NCBI RefSeq assembly: GCF_014596745.1
Contig: NZ_JABTCF010000015.1
Span: 46,625-110,624, forward strand
Length of the DNA: 64,000 nucleotides
Direction of reading: 5' to 3'
DNA from: Maribacter aquimaris
GTDB lineage: Bacteria > Bacteroidota > Bacteroidia > Flavobacteriales > Flavobacteriaceae
The translations under genes and the position numbers were made by a program. The notes under the pieces were generated by a model. That model was given only the letters and a program-made list of their open reading frames with translations. It had not been told where the DNA came from and searched no databases. This document shows positions 46,414 to 55,548 of the stretch, piece after piece (position 1 is the stretch's first letter; every line of letters starts with the position of its first letter).

Positions 46414-47401
46414 TACCCTGTATGGCATTGTGCAGTATTTCCCCTCCCCCGTTCAAAAAATCGTGCCTTACCTGTATGTAATACAAATGAGAGACTTTCC
46501 CCTTTAACCGGGCAAAATCCTTTTCCGTTGTCAAGATCATTGGTCTTGAATTGAACAGTTCAATTTCTGACCCACTGAAAAAATGATGGTCCCTGAATTC
46601 CAAATGTTCCAAATCGACCCCTTTATCCTTTAAATATCGAACCAAGGGCTCGGGATTGGCGATACCCGTGACCAAGGTTATTTTTTGGCCTAAAAGTCCC
46701 TCCAAGGTCAATGCAGGGGTATTGCCCTTTAAAGCATCATCATATTGCAATCGGCTAAACAGAACCTCTTGCCCCTTTTTAGGCTTTAGCGATTCACGAA
46801 TCATCAGTTGCCTTTCCTCCCCCAGGGTATCCGGACATTTAGTGACAACGATGACCTGGGCCCGTCGGGCCTCTTTTTTCGAATCCCTTAAATTACCTGT
46901 AGGCAAATACCAGTCCTCGGCATATAGATTGTCATACGCGGTCAATAATATGGAAAAGTCAGGCTTTACCTTCCGGTGCTGGAAAGCATCATCCAAAAGA
47001 ATGACATCAGGCCCCACAGATACCTCCAAATTGGAAATCCCATTGCGCCTATCGGCATCGACCGCTACGGTTATATCCGGGAATTTATTGAAAATTTGAT
47101 AGGGCTCATCCCCGAGTTCCTCAACAGCACCATCTTTCGATGCGATTTGAAACCCTTTTGATTTCCGTTTATAGCCCCGACTAAGGACGGCCACTTTATA
47201 GGAGGCCTTCAGATGGCCCACCAAATACTCGATCATCGGTGTTTTACCCGTACCCCCCACACTAAGGTTACCCACACAGATCGTCGGAGTCTTAAAAGTG
47301 GTACTTTTAAAAAAACCAATATCATAAAGCCCATTTCGAATATATACCACCAAGGCATAAACCAAGGAAATGGGAAAAGCTATTTTTCTCAACAGTTGCA
47401 T
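46406..47401 (-). CDS. lpxK: Tetraacyldisaccharide 4'-kinase
   Basis: Phosphorylates the 4' position of the lipid A disaccharide; inner membrane. 331 residues from the ATG at 47401. N-terminal membrane helix (about 8-24) and Walker A GNLSVGGTGKT at 44-54; DEPYQIF and LLDDAFQHRK motifs follow. The open frame continues upstream for 163 codons but that part is antisense to the Nif3 gene and not homologous. Its 3' end overlaps the hybrid kinase tail by 8 bp (convergent). Confidence 0.95.
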   Translation of the reverse strand: MQLLRKIAFPISLVYALVVYIRNGLYDIGFFKSTTFKTPTICVGNLSVGGTGKTPMIEYLVGHLKASYKVAVLSRGYKRKSKGFQIASKDGAVEELGDEPYQIFNKFPDITVAVDADRRNGISNLEVSVGPDVILLDDAFQHRKVKPDFSILLTAYDNLYAEDWYLPTGNLRDSKKEARRAQVIVVTKCPDTLGEERQLMIRESLKPKKGQEVLFSRLQYDDALKGNTPALTLEGLLGQKITLVTGIANPEPLVRYLKDKGVDLEHLEFRDHHFFSGSEIELFNSRPMILTTEKDFARLKGKVSHLYYIQVRHDFLNGGGEILHNAIQGIM

Positions 47402-47422
47402 TAGAACGAAATTATAATATTT

Positions 47423-47430
47423 TATCTTTG
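47423..47430 (+). promoter_or_regulatory. Promoter -7 box of the Nif3 gene
   Basis: TATCTTTG, the canonical Bacteroidota -7 sequence, 22 bp before the ATG at 47453. A TTG at 47396-47398 is a possible -33 with a 24-bp spacer, slightly long. Confidence 0.6.
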
Positions 47431-47452
47431 ATAACCTTAATAAAACCAGAAA

Positions 47453-48547
47453 ATGATCGTAAAAGAAGTTACCGGGATATTGGAAGAATTGGCCCCGTTG
47501 GATTTTGCCGAGGATTTTGACAATGTCGGTCTCTTGGTCGGTGACCACAACCAGGAAGTTACGGGAATCCTCGTGACCTTGGATACCTTGGAAAATGTGG
47601 TCGACGAGGCCATCACCCATAAATGCAACCTTATCGTTAGCTTTCACCCCATTATTTTCAGTGGTCTTAAAAAACTCACCGGAAAAACCTATGTTGAACG
47701 TGTGGTGATCAAGGCCATTCAAAATAAGATCGCCATCTACAGCATGCATACGGCCCTTGATAATGCCAGGGAGGGTGTAAATGCCAAAATCTTCGAGGTT
47801 TTGGGCATTGAGCAACCGAAAATCCTGATTCCCCAAAAGAATACGATCAAAAAACTGACGACTTATGTTCCTTTGGAGGCCGCCGACCAACTAAAGGTTG
47901 CCCTATTCGAAGCTGGGGCAGGCAATATTGGCAATTATAGCAACTGTAGTTTTTCAACCCAAGGGACCGGATCCTACAAGGCGAATGAAAAAGCGAATCC
48001 CACCAAGGGCAAAATAGGGGAAACCCATCATGAGGAAGAAATACAGGTCAACATCACCTTTGCTTCTTCGGCCGAGAAAAAAGTGTTGAACGCCCTCTTT
48101 AAAAACCACCCCTATGAAGAGGTGGCCTATGAAATACTGACCCTCGACAATACGAACCAAAATATCGGAATGGGTATGATCGGCTCCTTAAAAAAACCGA
48201 TGAAAGAGCTCGATTTTCTTAAAATGGTCAAGAAAAGCATGCAAGCATCGGGTATTCGACATTCGGCACTACGCGAAAAGCCTATTGAAAAAGTAGCGGT
48301 TTTGGGTGGAAGTGGTGCTTTTGCCATCAAGGCCGCAATGGCTGCAGGTGCTGATATTTTTATTACAGCCGATGTAAAATACCACCAGTTTTTCGAAGCA
48401 GAAGGAAGGATGGTAATTGCCGATATTGGACACTTTGAAACAGAACAGTTTACAAAAAATCTTTTAGTTGATTATCTTACAAAAAAAATTCCTAATTTTG
48501 CACTCCGTTTATCGGGAAGCAAAACGAATCCAATCAAGTATTTATAA
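47453..48547 (+). CDS. Nif3-like dinuclear metal centre hexameric protein
   Basis: 364 residues, GTP cyclohydrolase 1 type 2/NIF3 family with the central PII-like insertion (about 130-235). Metal ligands occur in SFHPIIFSGLKK, YSMHTALDNAREGVNAK and the C-terminal DIGHFETEQ. The biochemical role is unsettled. It is followed after 2 bp by a coiled-coil protein gene, a pairing I believe is common in Bacteroidota. Confidence 0.92.
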   Translation: MIVKEVTGILEELAPLDFAEDFDNVGLLVGDHNQEVTGILVTLDTLENVVDEAITHKCNLIVSFHPIIFSGLKKLTGKTYVERVVIKAIQNKIAIYSMHTALDNAREGVNAKIFEVLGIEQPKILIPQKNTIKKLTTYVPLEAADQLKVALFEAGAGNIGNYSNCSFSTQGTGSYKANEKANPTKGKIGETHHEEEIQVNITFASSAEKKVLNALFKNHPYEEVAYEILTLDNTNQNIGMGMIGSLKKPMKELDFLKMVKKSMQASGIRHSALREKPIEKVAVLGGSGAFAIKAAMAAGADIFITADVKYHQFFEAEGRMVIADIGHFETEQFTKNLLVDYLTKKIPNFALRLSGSKTNPIKYL

Positions 48548-48549
48548 GT

Positions 48550-49329
48550 ATGGCAAAAAAAGGTGAAGTAACCGTAGAAGAGAAGCTAAGGGCATTGTAC
48601 GACCTGCAATTAATCGATTCTAGAGTTGATGAAATACGCAATGTTAGAGGTGAGCTACCCTTGGAGGTCGAGGATTTGGAAGATGATGTACTGGGGCTTA
48701 AAACCAGATTGGATAAGCTCAAGACCGATTTGGAGACCATAAACTTCGAAATTACTGCTAAAAAGAATTTGATCGATGAATCCAAAACATTAATCAAGAA
48801 ATATACCGAACAACAAAAAAATGTCCGTAACAGCAGGGAATTCAATTCCATAAGCAAGGAGTTGGAGTTCCAGGAATTGGAAATACAACTTGCTGAGAAG
48901 AACATTAAGGAGTTCAAGGTTCAAATTGAACAGAAAAAAGAAGTCATTTCGCAGACCAAAGAGAAATTAAGTGAGCGTGATGCCCATTTAAAACATAAGA
49001 AAAGTGAATTGGACGCTATCTTGGCAGAGACCGAGAAAGAGGAAAAAGCACTTTTAAACAAATCCTTGGAATTCCAAGAGCAAATCGAGGATCGTTTGGT
49101 GAGTGCCTATGCACGAATCAGGAACAGTGTAAAAAACGGTCTAGCTGTCGTACCTATTGAAAGGGGTGCTTCAGGAGGTTCTTTCTTTACCATACCCCCA
49201 CAGGTTCAGGTAGAGATCGCTTCCAGAAAAAAAATCATCACCGATGAGCATAGTGGAAGAATATTGGTAGACCCTGTTTTGGCAGAGGAAGAACAAGAAA
49301 AAATGGAAAAATTGTTCGCTAAGATTTAA
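48550..49329 (+). CDS. Coiled-coil protein of the C4-type zinc-ribbon family, lacking the zinc cysteines
   Basis: 259 residues. A long antiparallel coiled coil covers about 35-180 (rich in Glu/Lys/Leu heptads), then a C-terminal domain NGLAVVPIERGASGGSFFTIPPQV...SGRILVDPVL. The family usually has two CxxC pairs here; this protein contains no cysteine at all, so it cannot form the zinc ribbon. Probably an RNA- or protein-binding partner of the Nif3 protein; 2 bp gap. Confidence 0.85.
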   Translation: MAKKGEVTVEEKLRALYDLQLIDSRVDEIRNVRGELPLEVEDLEDDVLGLKTRLDKLKTDLETINFEITAKKNLIDESKTLIKKYTEQQKNVRNSREFNSISKELEFQELEIQLAEKNIKEFKVQIEQKKEVISQTKEKLSERDAHLKHKKSELDAILAETEKEEKALLNKSLEFQEQIEDRLVSAYARIRNSVKNGLAVVPIERGASGGSFFTIPPQVQVEIASRKKIITDEHSGRILVDPVLAEEEQEKMEKLFAKI

Positions 49330-49347
49330 GAACAACCACACATACAA

Positions 49348-49380
49348 TAAAAAGGCCGTCGTATAGATGGCCTTTTTTTA
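49348..49380. terminator. Terminator between convergent genes
   Basis: AAAAAGGCC (49349-49357) and GGCCTTTTT (49369-49377), loop 11 nt, T-runs in both directions; serves the zinc-ribbon-like gene and possibly kmo. Confidence 0.85.
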
Positions 49381-49389
49381 TGGGGTATA

Positions 49390-50730
49390 TTATAGCATCC
49401 CCAAAATCTTGGCCTCCACTTCGGCACCATCCCATTTTTCCTCGATATCAGGAATAGCCATGATATGTTCCATGATTTTTTCCTGTTCATCGCCCATTGC
49501 CAAAGCCTCGGCATAAGGTCGGTCCGAGAAAGTAACCCTGGAATACAAGGGAATCCATTTATCAGGATATTTATCCGCAAACCTTTTCTCTATCTTTTTC
49601 TGCAATAGGAATTTGGGATCTGCAGTTTTACTGCTCATCTCCATAAAATTGCGATAACTCAGTTCCGCAATAGCATCAGCGTTGGGTTTTCGCTCTTTTT
49701 GATACGCTTGGAAAATAGCCTCCCAATCGTCCCCATATTGCTTTATGATCTTATTGAGCGCATAAATATCCTCAAAACCGGCATTCATACCCTGCCCGTA
49801 AAAAGGAACCACGGCATGGGCCGAATCACCCACTAGGGCCACTTTGTCCCAATAGGTCCATGGATAACATTTCATAGTGACCATGGCACTGGTCGGGTTT
49901 TTAAAGAAGTCGGTGGCCAAATTCTCAATTTCATGATCGACACTCGGGAAGTTGATTTTAAAAAACGCCTTGGCCTCTTCCTTGGTCTTGATACTTTCAA
50001 AGGAAACATCACCCTCAAAAGGCATGAACAAGGTACAGGTAAAGCTACCATCCAAATTCGGCATGGCGATAAACATGTATTTGCCCCTTGGCCAGATGTG
50101 GAAGGAATTGGCATCCAACTTATGGGTGCCATCGGCATTGGCCGCAATGGTCAACTCCTTATAGCCGACATCAATAAAATCCTGGGAGTAATCAAACCGG
50201 CTACGGCGTTGCATTTTGTGCCGTACCCTTGAAAATGCACCGTCACACCCAAATATCAAATCGAATTTGTATTCTTGCCACTCCCCTTTTTCCGTATCCC
50301 CGGTATACAATTGGGCTTCAGGTAGATCAACGTCCCAAACCTTTTCCTCGAATTTAAAGATAACCCCTGATTTTTCGGCCAAATCGATCATTCGACGATT
50401 CAACACCCCCCGTGAAATAGACCAGATTGCCTCCCCATCATGTCCATATTTCTGAAAGTACACTGGCTTTCCCACGACATGCATGGCCCTTTTGTCCAAG
50501 GGTATGGCTATCTTTTTGATTTCCTCCTCGATACCGATCTCAGACAGCGCCTTCCACCCCCTATCACTCATTGCCAAGTTAATGGAACGCCCGGAAAAAA
50601 CAATGGTTCGAATATCGGGCCTACGGTCAAATACGGTTACGGTATGCCCATACTTTTTAAGATAAATGGCCAATAGGGAACCTACCAAACCAGATCCTAC
50701 AATGGCAATGTTCTTTGGTTGTTGTTTCAT
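49390..50730 (-). CDS. kmo: Kynurenine 3-monooxygenase
   Basis: FAD-dependent hydroxylation of L-kynurenine to 3-hydroxykynurenine. 446 residues. Dinucleotide-binding GSGLVGSLLAIYL near the N-terminus, FSGRSINLAMSDRGW (KMO-characteristic), the CDGAFSRVR motif and GDSAHAVVPFYGQGMNAGFED binding FAD. The C-terminal helices that anchor eukaryotic KMO are shorter here. With kynU (3 kb away, same strand) it forms part of the tryptophan-to-quinolinate route. Confidence 0.95.
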   Translation of the reverse strand: MKQQPKNIAIVGSGLVGSLLAIYLKKYGHTVTVFDRRPDIRTIVFSGRSINLAMSDRGWKALSEIGIEEEIKKIAIPLDKRAMHVVGKPVYFQKYGHDGEAIWSISRGVLNRRMIDLAEKSGVIFKFEEKVWDVDLPEAQLYTGDTEKGEWQEYKFDLIFGCDGAFSRVRHKMQRRSRFDYSQDFIDVGYKELTIAANADGTHKLDANSFHIWPRGKYMFIAMPNLDGSFTCTLFMPFEGDVSFESIKTKEEAKAFFKINFPSVDHEIENLATDFFKNPTSAMVTMKCYPWTYWDKVALVGDSAHAVVPFYGQGMNAGFEDIYALNKIIKQYGDDWEAIFQAYQKERKPNADAIAELSYRNFMEMSSKTADPKFLLQKKIEKRFADKYPDKWIPLYSRVTFSDRPYAEALAMGDEQEKIMEHIMAIPDIEEKWDGAEVEAKILGML

Positions 50731-50880
50731 TATAAATAGGGGAAAATAAGGGTTAGTATGTAAATTTAATAAAATAAACTGTAATGCCCTGCCGTCTTCC
50801 AGATGTTGCCATTGGGCATCATCTTACACCACAAGGGCAAATATTTTTTTTTAAAACATCCAAAACCACCTCTTTCTACG

Positions 50881-50916
50881 TATATATAGTACTTTCCGCT
50901 TCGGCGTCTATATATA
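50881..50916. repeat. AT-rich inverted repeat with nested GC hairpin
   Basis: TATATATAG (50881-50889) and CTATATATA (50908-50916) enclose CCG-CTT-CGG. It lies in the 254-bp gap between kmo and clpP; could be a cruciform or an RNA structure. The rest of this gap shows no gene. Confidence 0.4.
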
Positions 50917-50923
50917 TCACAAA

Positions 50924-50960
50924 AAAAAGTCCTTCACAATTCGATTGCGAAGGACTTTTT
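50924..50960. terminator. Strong terminator of clpP
   Basis: AAAAAGTCCTTC (50924-50935) and GAAGGACTTTTT (50949-50960), 12-bp perfect stem, with an inner CAAT/ATTG pairing and an eight-T run on the minus strand. Confidence 0.9.
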
Positions 50961-50984
50961 CCTTTATCGGTTAAGGCCCTTGGG

Positions 50985-51533
50985 CTATTCCAAAATACCG
51001 TCTACAATACCGTAAGCGATAGACTCCTCAGCGTTCATCCAATAATCCCTATCAAAATCCTTGAGTACTTTCTCATAATCCTGCCCACAATTATCGGCAA
51101 GGATCCTAGCGCTCAATTCTTTGGTCTTAATGATTTCCTTCGCCTGGATCTCTATATTCGAAGCCTGTCCCCTAGCACCACCACTAGGTTGGTGGATCAT
51201 CACTTGGGCATGGGGCTGAATGAACCTTCTTCCCTTTTTACCCACTGAGAGTAATATCGACCCCATGGAAGCCGCTAGACCGGCACAAATGGTAGACACT
51301 GGACTTTTCAATGCCTTTATCGTATCGTACATCGCAAAACCTGAGGTTACATATCCTCCAGGACTATTAATGAACAACTGGATCTCTTTGTTATTCTGCA
51401 TATCCAGATACATCAGACGATCGATTACGTGCTTGGCAGATTCATCATCGACCATGCCCCAAAGAAAAACCTTGCGTTCCTCCAATAACTTTTCATCTAT
51501 TGCTTCCTGTACTTTTCCCTTTTTCGAACTCAT
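50985..51533 (-). CDS. clpP: ATP-dependent Clp protease proteolytic subunit
   Basis: 182 residues, slightly short for ClpP. The catalytic triad is intact: Ser89 (LAASMGS), His114 (MIHQPSGG) and Asp163 (FDRDYWM). The N-terminus is reduced to about 20 charged residues (SSKKGKVQEAIDEKLLEERK) without an obvious propeptide. No clpX or tig is adjacent, so it may be a paralogue of the main ClpP. Monocistronic with its own terminator. Confidence 0.92.
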   Translation of the reverse strand: MSSKKGKVQEAIDEKLLEERKVFLWGMVDDESAKHVIDRLMYLDMQNNKEIQLFINSPGGYVTSGFAMYDTIKALKSPVSTICAGLAASMGSILLSVGKKGRRFIQPHAQVMIHQPSGGARGQASNIEIQAKEIIKTKELSARILADNCGQDYEKVLKDFDRDYWMNAEESIAYGIVDGILE

Positions 51534-51768
51534 CTTAATTTTTTTAATAACCCAAAACTAAGCATTTTATTAAAAATATACCGATATCCTGCGCATCGAA
51601 TTACATTAAAAAACATCATCGCTTACCTATTGGCCCCGACCCATTTACACCGTTATCCCCCATAGATCTGGAGCCTTGACCAAACGAAGGATTTCCATAT
51701 CGTTCAAAAAAAACCGAACAGCGTCTATATTGCTACTCCCCGGCCTCCCTTTTTCAGTACGATTCCAT
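51534..51768. other. Intergenic region, nothing recognised
   Basis: Between clpP and the lipoprotein gene. I see no open frame of convincing composition and no strong hairpin. It should hold the clpP promoter on the minus strand. Confidence 0.5.
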
Positions 51769-51776
51769 TATATTTG
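51769..51776 (+). promoter_or_regulatory. Promoter -7 box of the lipoprotein gene
   Basis: TATATTTG, exact TAnnTTTG match, 16 bp before the ATG at 51793. Confidence 0.5.
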
Positions 51777-51792
51777 AACAAACCACTTGATC

Positions 51793-52464
51793 ATGAAAAT
51801 AAGCAAGCTCATCCTGTTGTCCCTCCTATTTATCGGTTGCAAAACGGAAAAGAAAGAGGTTAAACCCGCAGCGGAAAAGACATATACCTTAGTAGAAAAG
51901 ATAGCCAATGCCCATGGCTTCAAGTCCTGGGAAAATGTTGGCGAGCTGCGTTTTACCTTTAATGTGGACCGGGACAGTTCCCATTTTGAGCGCAGTTGGA
52001 TCTGGAACATCGACAACAACCAAGTTACCTCAATAACACAGAAGGATACGGTTACCTACCAAAGGTCACAACGCGATAGTATTACCCATACGATCAATGG
52101 TGGATTCATCAATGACAAGTTTTGGTTGTTGGCCCCCTTCAATCTTGTATGGGATAAAGGGAACTACACTTATGAGCATCACGAAAACGAAATGGCGCCA
52201 CTAAGCAAGAAGCCCATGCACAAATTAACCATGGTCTATGGTTCCGAGGGGGGGTATACCCCGGGTGATGCCTATGATTTTTTCTTTGGGGACGACTATC
52301 TGATCAAGGAATGGGTCTATCGAAAGGAAAACCAACCGGAAGCTTCCCTAGTGACCACTTGGGAGGATTATATTGAAAAAGGCGGACTCCAGATTGCCCA
52401 AACCCATACCAATGAGGAAGGGTTTACCTTATTTTTCACCAATCTGGAAGTAAAGAAAAAATAA
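51793..52464 (+). CDS. Lipoprotein of unknown function
   Basis: 223 residues. Lipoprotein signal MKISKLILLSLLFIGC with lipobox ending in Cys16, then a Lys/Glu-rich linker (KTEKKEVKPAAEK). The mature domain is rich in aromatic residues (WIWNIDNN, FWLLAPFNLVWD, GGYTPGDAYDFFFGDDY). The alternating pattern suggests a beta-rich fold like the LolA/outer-membrane lipoprotein-sorting shape, but this is a guess. The ATG at 51793 is chosen over an in-frame TTG two codons upstream. Confidence 0.8.
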   Translation: MKISKLILLSLLFIGCKTEKKEVKPAAEKTYTLVEKIANAHGFKSWENVGELRFTFNVDRDSSHFERSWIWNIDNNQVTSITQKDTVTYQRSQRDSITHTINGGFINDKFWLLAPFNLVWDKGNYTYEHHENEMAPLSKKPMHKLTMVYGSEGGYTPGDAYDFFFGDDYLIKEWVYRKENQPEASLVTTWEDYIEKGGLQIAQTHTNEEGFTLFFTNLEVKKK

Positions 52465-52471
52465 ACTTGCT

Positions 52472-53626
52472 TTAAGATTCCACTCGTTTTCGATTCAAAA
52501 CGAAGGTGGCCAATAAAATAAGTACGGCACAGCCCAATAAGATCACAAAACAGGTAACCAAGGAATATTTTTTGGCAACAAAGCCCAAAATGGGTGGGGC
52601 AACCAAAAAACCCGTATACCCCATTCCGGCTATAAATGAGATTCCCTGGGAGGAATCGATTCCCTTTACATTACCACCAATACGATATAGTACGGGCGCC
52701 AGCACCGAATACCCCAATCCACAAACAGCAAACCCCGTAATGGCCAGATAGGTCGATGTGGAGAGTATCAACACATAACCGACAATGGCGATTATGGCCC
52801 CCAAAACAACCATCTTTATCGAGCCTATCCTCGTACTTATGGCATCCCCCACAAAACGGCCCAAGGTCATGGTTATTTGAAATCCCAAAAATCCTGCTCC
52901 CCAAAGGGCCTCTGGGGCAAACCCCACTTCCTTTAGGTACAGACCGCTCCAGTCGATGATCGCCCCCTCACTCCCCATGGCAACAAAGGAGACAATACCA
53001 ATGACAAGCAATGGTTTAAAGAGTTTTATATTAAAAGGCTCCTTATCCACCGGGGCTGCCTTAACATGATAATAATATTTAAAAAAAACGGCATTCACCA
53101 CAAGCACTACAATAACCGCCAAAAGCATATGTACCGCGGGGTTTCCAATGGATAGGATAAAAAAACTTCCCAGTCCTGCCAAAACACCCCCCAAACTAAA
53201 AAAACCATGAACGGCGGACATGAACATTTTCTTGTCCTCCTTCTCAATCTCCGCCACCAAGGTATTCATGGCGATATCGGTAAAACCAGTACATGCCCCA
53301 AACAGATAGAGTCCGGCCATCAGTGCATAATAATTGGGTGCCAATAGGGGAAATAGGGCCATGACACTGCTACATACAACACCAAAGGCAGTCGCCTTCC
53401 CTACCCCGATCTTATTGATGATCTTGGACGCAATGGGAAAAATGGTGAATATCCCAAAGGATAAAAAAAAGATGGCAATACCCAAATCGGCCTTGTCGAC
53501 CCCCAATTTTTCCTTTACCGAGGGAATGTAGATCACCCAGGTACCAAAAAGAATATTTATACTGGCAAATACCCAAGCCGGCCCAAAATAGCGCGGATTG
53601 CTTAGGATCAATCGAAGTGAATTCAT
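52472..53626 (-). CDS. MFS transporter
   Basis: 384 residues, about 12 transmembrane helices, major facilitator fold of the FucP/YbjJ-like type (N-terminal FGTWVIYIPSVKEKLGVDKADLG, mid FTDIAMNTLVAEIEKE). The loop between helices 2 and 3 carries the shortened MFS motif. Substrate not inferable. It lies between kynU and the lipoprotein gene, same strand as kynU (50 bp downstream), so a role in kynurenine or anthranilate movement is possible but unsupported by sequence. Confidence 0.88.
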   Translation of the reverse strand: MNSLRLILSNPRYFGPAWVFASINILFGTWVIYIPSVKEKLGVDKADLGIAIFFLSFGIFTIFPIASKIINKIGVGKATAFGVVCSSVMALFPLLAPNYYALMAGLYLFGACTGFTDIAMNTLVAEIEKEDKKMFMSAVHGFFSLGGVLAGLGSFFILSIGNPAVHMLLAVIVVLVVNAVFFKYYYHVKAAPVDKEPFNIKLFKPLLVIGIVSFVAMGSEGAIIDWSGLYLKEVGFAPEALWGAGFLGFQITMTLGRFVGDAISTRIGSIKMVVLGAIIAIVGYVLILSTSTYLAITGFAVCGLGYSVLAPVLYRIGGNVKGIDSSQGISFIAGMGYTGFLVAPPILGFVAKKYSLVTCFVILLGCAVLILLATFVLNRKRVES

Positions 53627-53676
53627 TTTTTTTGCGGTGCTAGAGCCGTAAAACTACTTAAAATAGCGGTTGACCA

Positions 53677-54951
53677 CTAATCGTTTTGTAGCAATATACC
53701 ATCCTTTAATATCTGTCCGAATCGGAACATATCCTCATAGGAACAGTAAAAAGGCACTGGTGCCAATCGAATGACGTTGGGTTCCCGCCAATCGGCCAAC
53801 ACCCCGTGTTGCATGAGGTAGTCGAACAAAGGTCTACCATGGCCGTGCAGCAAAACCGACAATTGGCATCCGCGTTCCTTAGGGGTAATGATCTCGAAGC
53901 TCCCTTTTACTTCTTGGGCAATCCCATGGAGTATAAACTCCAAATAGGCCACGATTTGGTTTCTTTTTGCAATCAAGGCGTCCATCCCCACAGCCTCAAA
54001 AAGCTGTAAGGAAGCCAAATACGGGGCCAATGCCAATACCGGTGGATTACTGATCTGCCAAGCATCGGCCGTTGCCATAGGTTCAAAAACGGGCTTCATC
54101 AAAAACCGGGTTTCCTTTTTCGTTCCCCACCAGCCTTCAAACCGGGGTATATCGTCCTTACCCAAATGTTTTTTATTAATGAATACGCCCGAAGCATTTC
54201 CCGGACCACTATTCATATATTTATAACTGCACCATGCGGCAAAATCGACATCCCAGTCGTGCAATTCCAAGGCAATGTTCCCTGCGGCATGGGCCAGGTC
54301 CCATCCGACCATGGCACCCGCCCCCTTACCGGTCTTGGTAATGGACTCCATATCAAACACCTGACCGTTATAGTAGTTCACCCCACCGATCAAGACCAGG
54401 GCGAGCTCATCGCCCAATTCCCCTATTTTGGATAGGATATCCTCGGTACGCCAAAAATGCTCCCCTTCCCTTTTTTGAACCTCAACGATGGCCTCTTCGG
54501 GGTCTAAACCATGAAAGCGCACTTGGCTCTGCAACAGGTATTGATCACTGGGGAAGGCCTTTTCTTCACATAAAATCTTAAAGCGGGTCTTTGTGGGCCG
54601 ATAAAAGGACACCAACAGTAAATGTAGGTTGACACTCAAGGTATTCATCACGGAAACCTCTTCTGCATGGGCACCCACGATCTTTGCCAATGGGGCGGCC
54701 AAACGCTCATGGTAGTCCCACCAAGGTTTGTCGGAATGAAAATGTCCCTCGACCCCCAGTTCTTTCCAATCGTTCATGATCTCATCAACGTAGGACTGGG
54801 CCAATTTAGGCTGTAATCCCAAGGAGTTTCCCGTAAAATAAATGACCTGCTTACCATCTATCTTGGGAAAATGGAATTCCTTTCTATAGTCTTGAAGTTC
54901 GTCCGCAGCATCCAATTGCTGCGCAAAGGGGAGTGTATTCTGAAATTGCAT
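53677..54951 (-). CDS. kynU: Kynureninase
   Basis: PLP enzyme cleaving kynurenine or 3-hydroxykynurenine to anthranilate or 3-hydroxyanthranilate plus alanine. 424 residues. The PLP lysine is Lys244 in CSYKYMNSGPG; GWDLAHAAGN and FTGNSLGLQP are diagnostic. The other step, kmo, lies upstream in the window on the same strand; tryptophan dioxygenase, formamidase and 3-hydroxyanthranilate dioxygenase are not in the window. Confidence 0.96.
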   Translation of the reverse strand: MQFQNTLPFAQQLDAADELQDYRKEFHFPKIDGKQVIYFTGNSLGLQPKLAQSYVDEIMNDWKELGVEGHFHSDKPWWDYHERLAAPLAKIVGAHAEEVSVMNTLSVNLHLLLVSFYRPTKTRFKILCEEKAFPSDQYLLQSQVRFHGLDPEEAIVEVQKREGEHFWRTEDILSKIGELGDELALVLIGGVNYYNGQVFDMESITKTGKGAGAMVGWDLAHAAGNIALELHDWDVDFAAWCSYKYMNSGPGNASGVFINKKHLGKDDIPRFEGWWGTKKETRFLMKPVFEPMATADAWQISNPPVLALAPYLASLQLFEAVGMDALIAKRNQIVAYLEFILHGIAQEVKGSFEIITPKERGCQLSVLLHGHGRPLFDYLMQHGVLADWREPNVIRLAPVPFYCSYEDMFRFGQILKDGILLQND

Positions 54952-55011
54952 CGTATTCTTTTATTCAAAAGTACAATTTCAGATTAAAAAAAGAGTGCAT
55001 TACCGCTACGG

Positions 55012-55470
55012 TTATTCCAAACGCATTTCGACCATATGCTTCTTGAATCCAGCCTTTTCGTAAGCCCTGATGGCACTTTCGTTACCCTTATAGACATCCA
55101 ATCTGATTTCTTTCAATCCCTTGGCATACGACCATTCCTTTAAACTTTCCAAAACTTTTGTGTTTACTCCCCTTCCCCGATATTCGGGTGCGGTGTACAT
55201 AAAACCCAAATACGAATAACGGTCATGTATCAAATATGGTTTTGCCGTTTTGATCAGGGCATAACCCGATGCGATCACCTTCCCCCCCAACTCGGCCACC
55301 ACGAGATGGGCCTCATCATTCAAGATCAATGCCTTTAGATCATAATACGATATGGGATCGGGCCCTAGGGTAACATCCAAGGGTCTTTCTGCCTTGATCA
55401 CCCCTTGTTCAAAATTCCGCAATACCTCCAGATCATCAAGGACCGCCGCCCTAATTATTATACTGTCCAT
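55012..55470 (-). CDS. GNAT family N-acetyltransferase
   Basis: 152 residues, one GNAT fold: MDSIIIRAAVLDDLEVL start, acetyl-CoA loop in YRGRGVNTKVL (R/QxxGxG/A type), and KGLKEIRLDVYKGNESAIRAYEKAGF in the C-terminal half (in parts). Substrate unknown. 60 bp upstream of kynU on the same strand, possibly cotranscribed. Confidence 0.88.
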   Translation of the reverse strand: MDSIIIRAAVLDDLEVLRNFEQGVIKAERPLDVTLGPDPISYYDLKALILNDEAHLVVAELGGKVIASGYALIKTAKPYLIHDRYSYLGFMYTAPEYRGRGVNTKVLESLKEWSYAKGLKEIRLDVYKGNESAIRAYEKAGFKKHMVEMRLE

Positions 55471-55548
55471 AGCTACTTACATTAAAACATCAATCTATTG
55501 AAATTTCAAGATAGTTCATAATTACATACTTTTACAAAAAAATTACGC

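Noticed and set aside
47402..47890. 163-codon upstream extension of the lpxK frame on the minus strand
   Set aside because: It is antisense to the Nif3 gene, has no LpxK homology, and the normal LpxK N-terminus begins at 47401.
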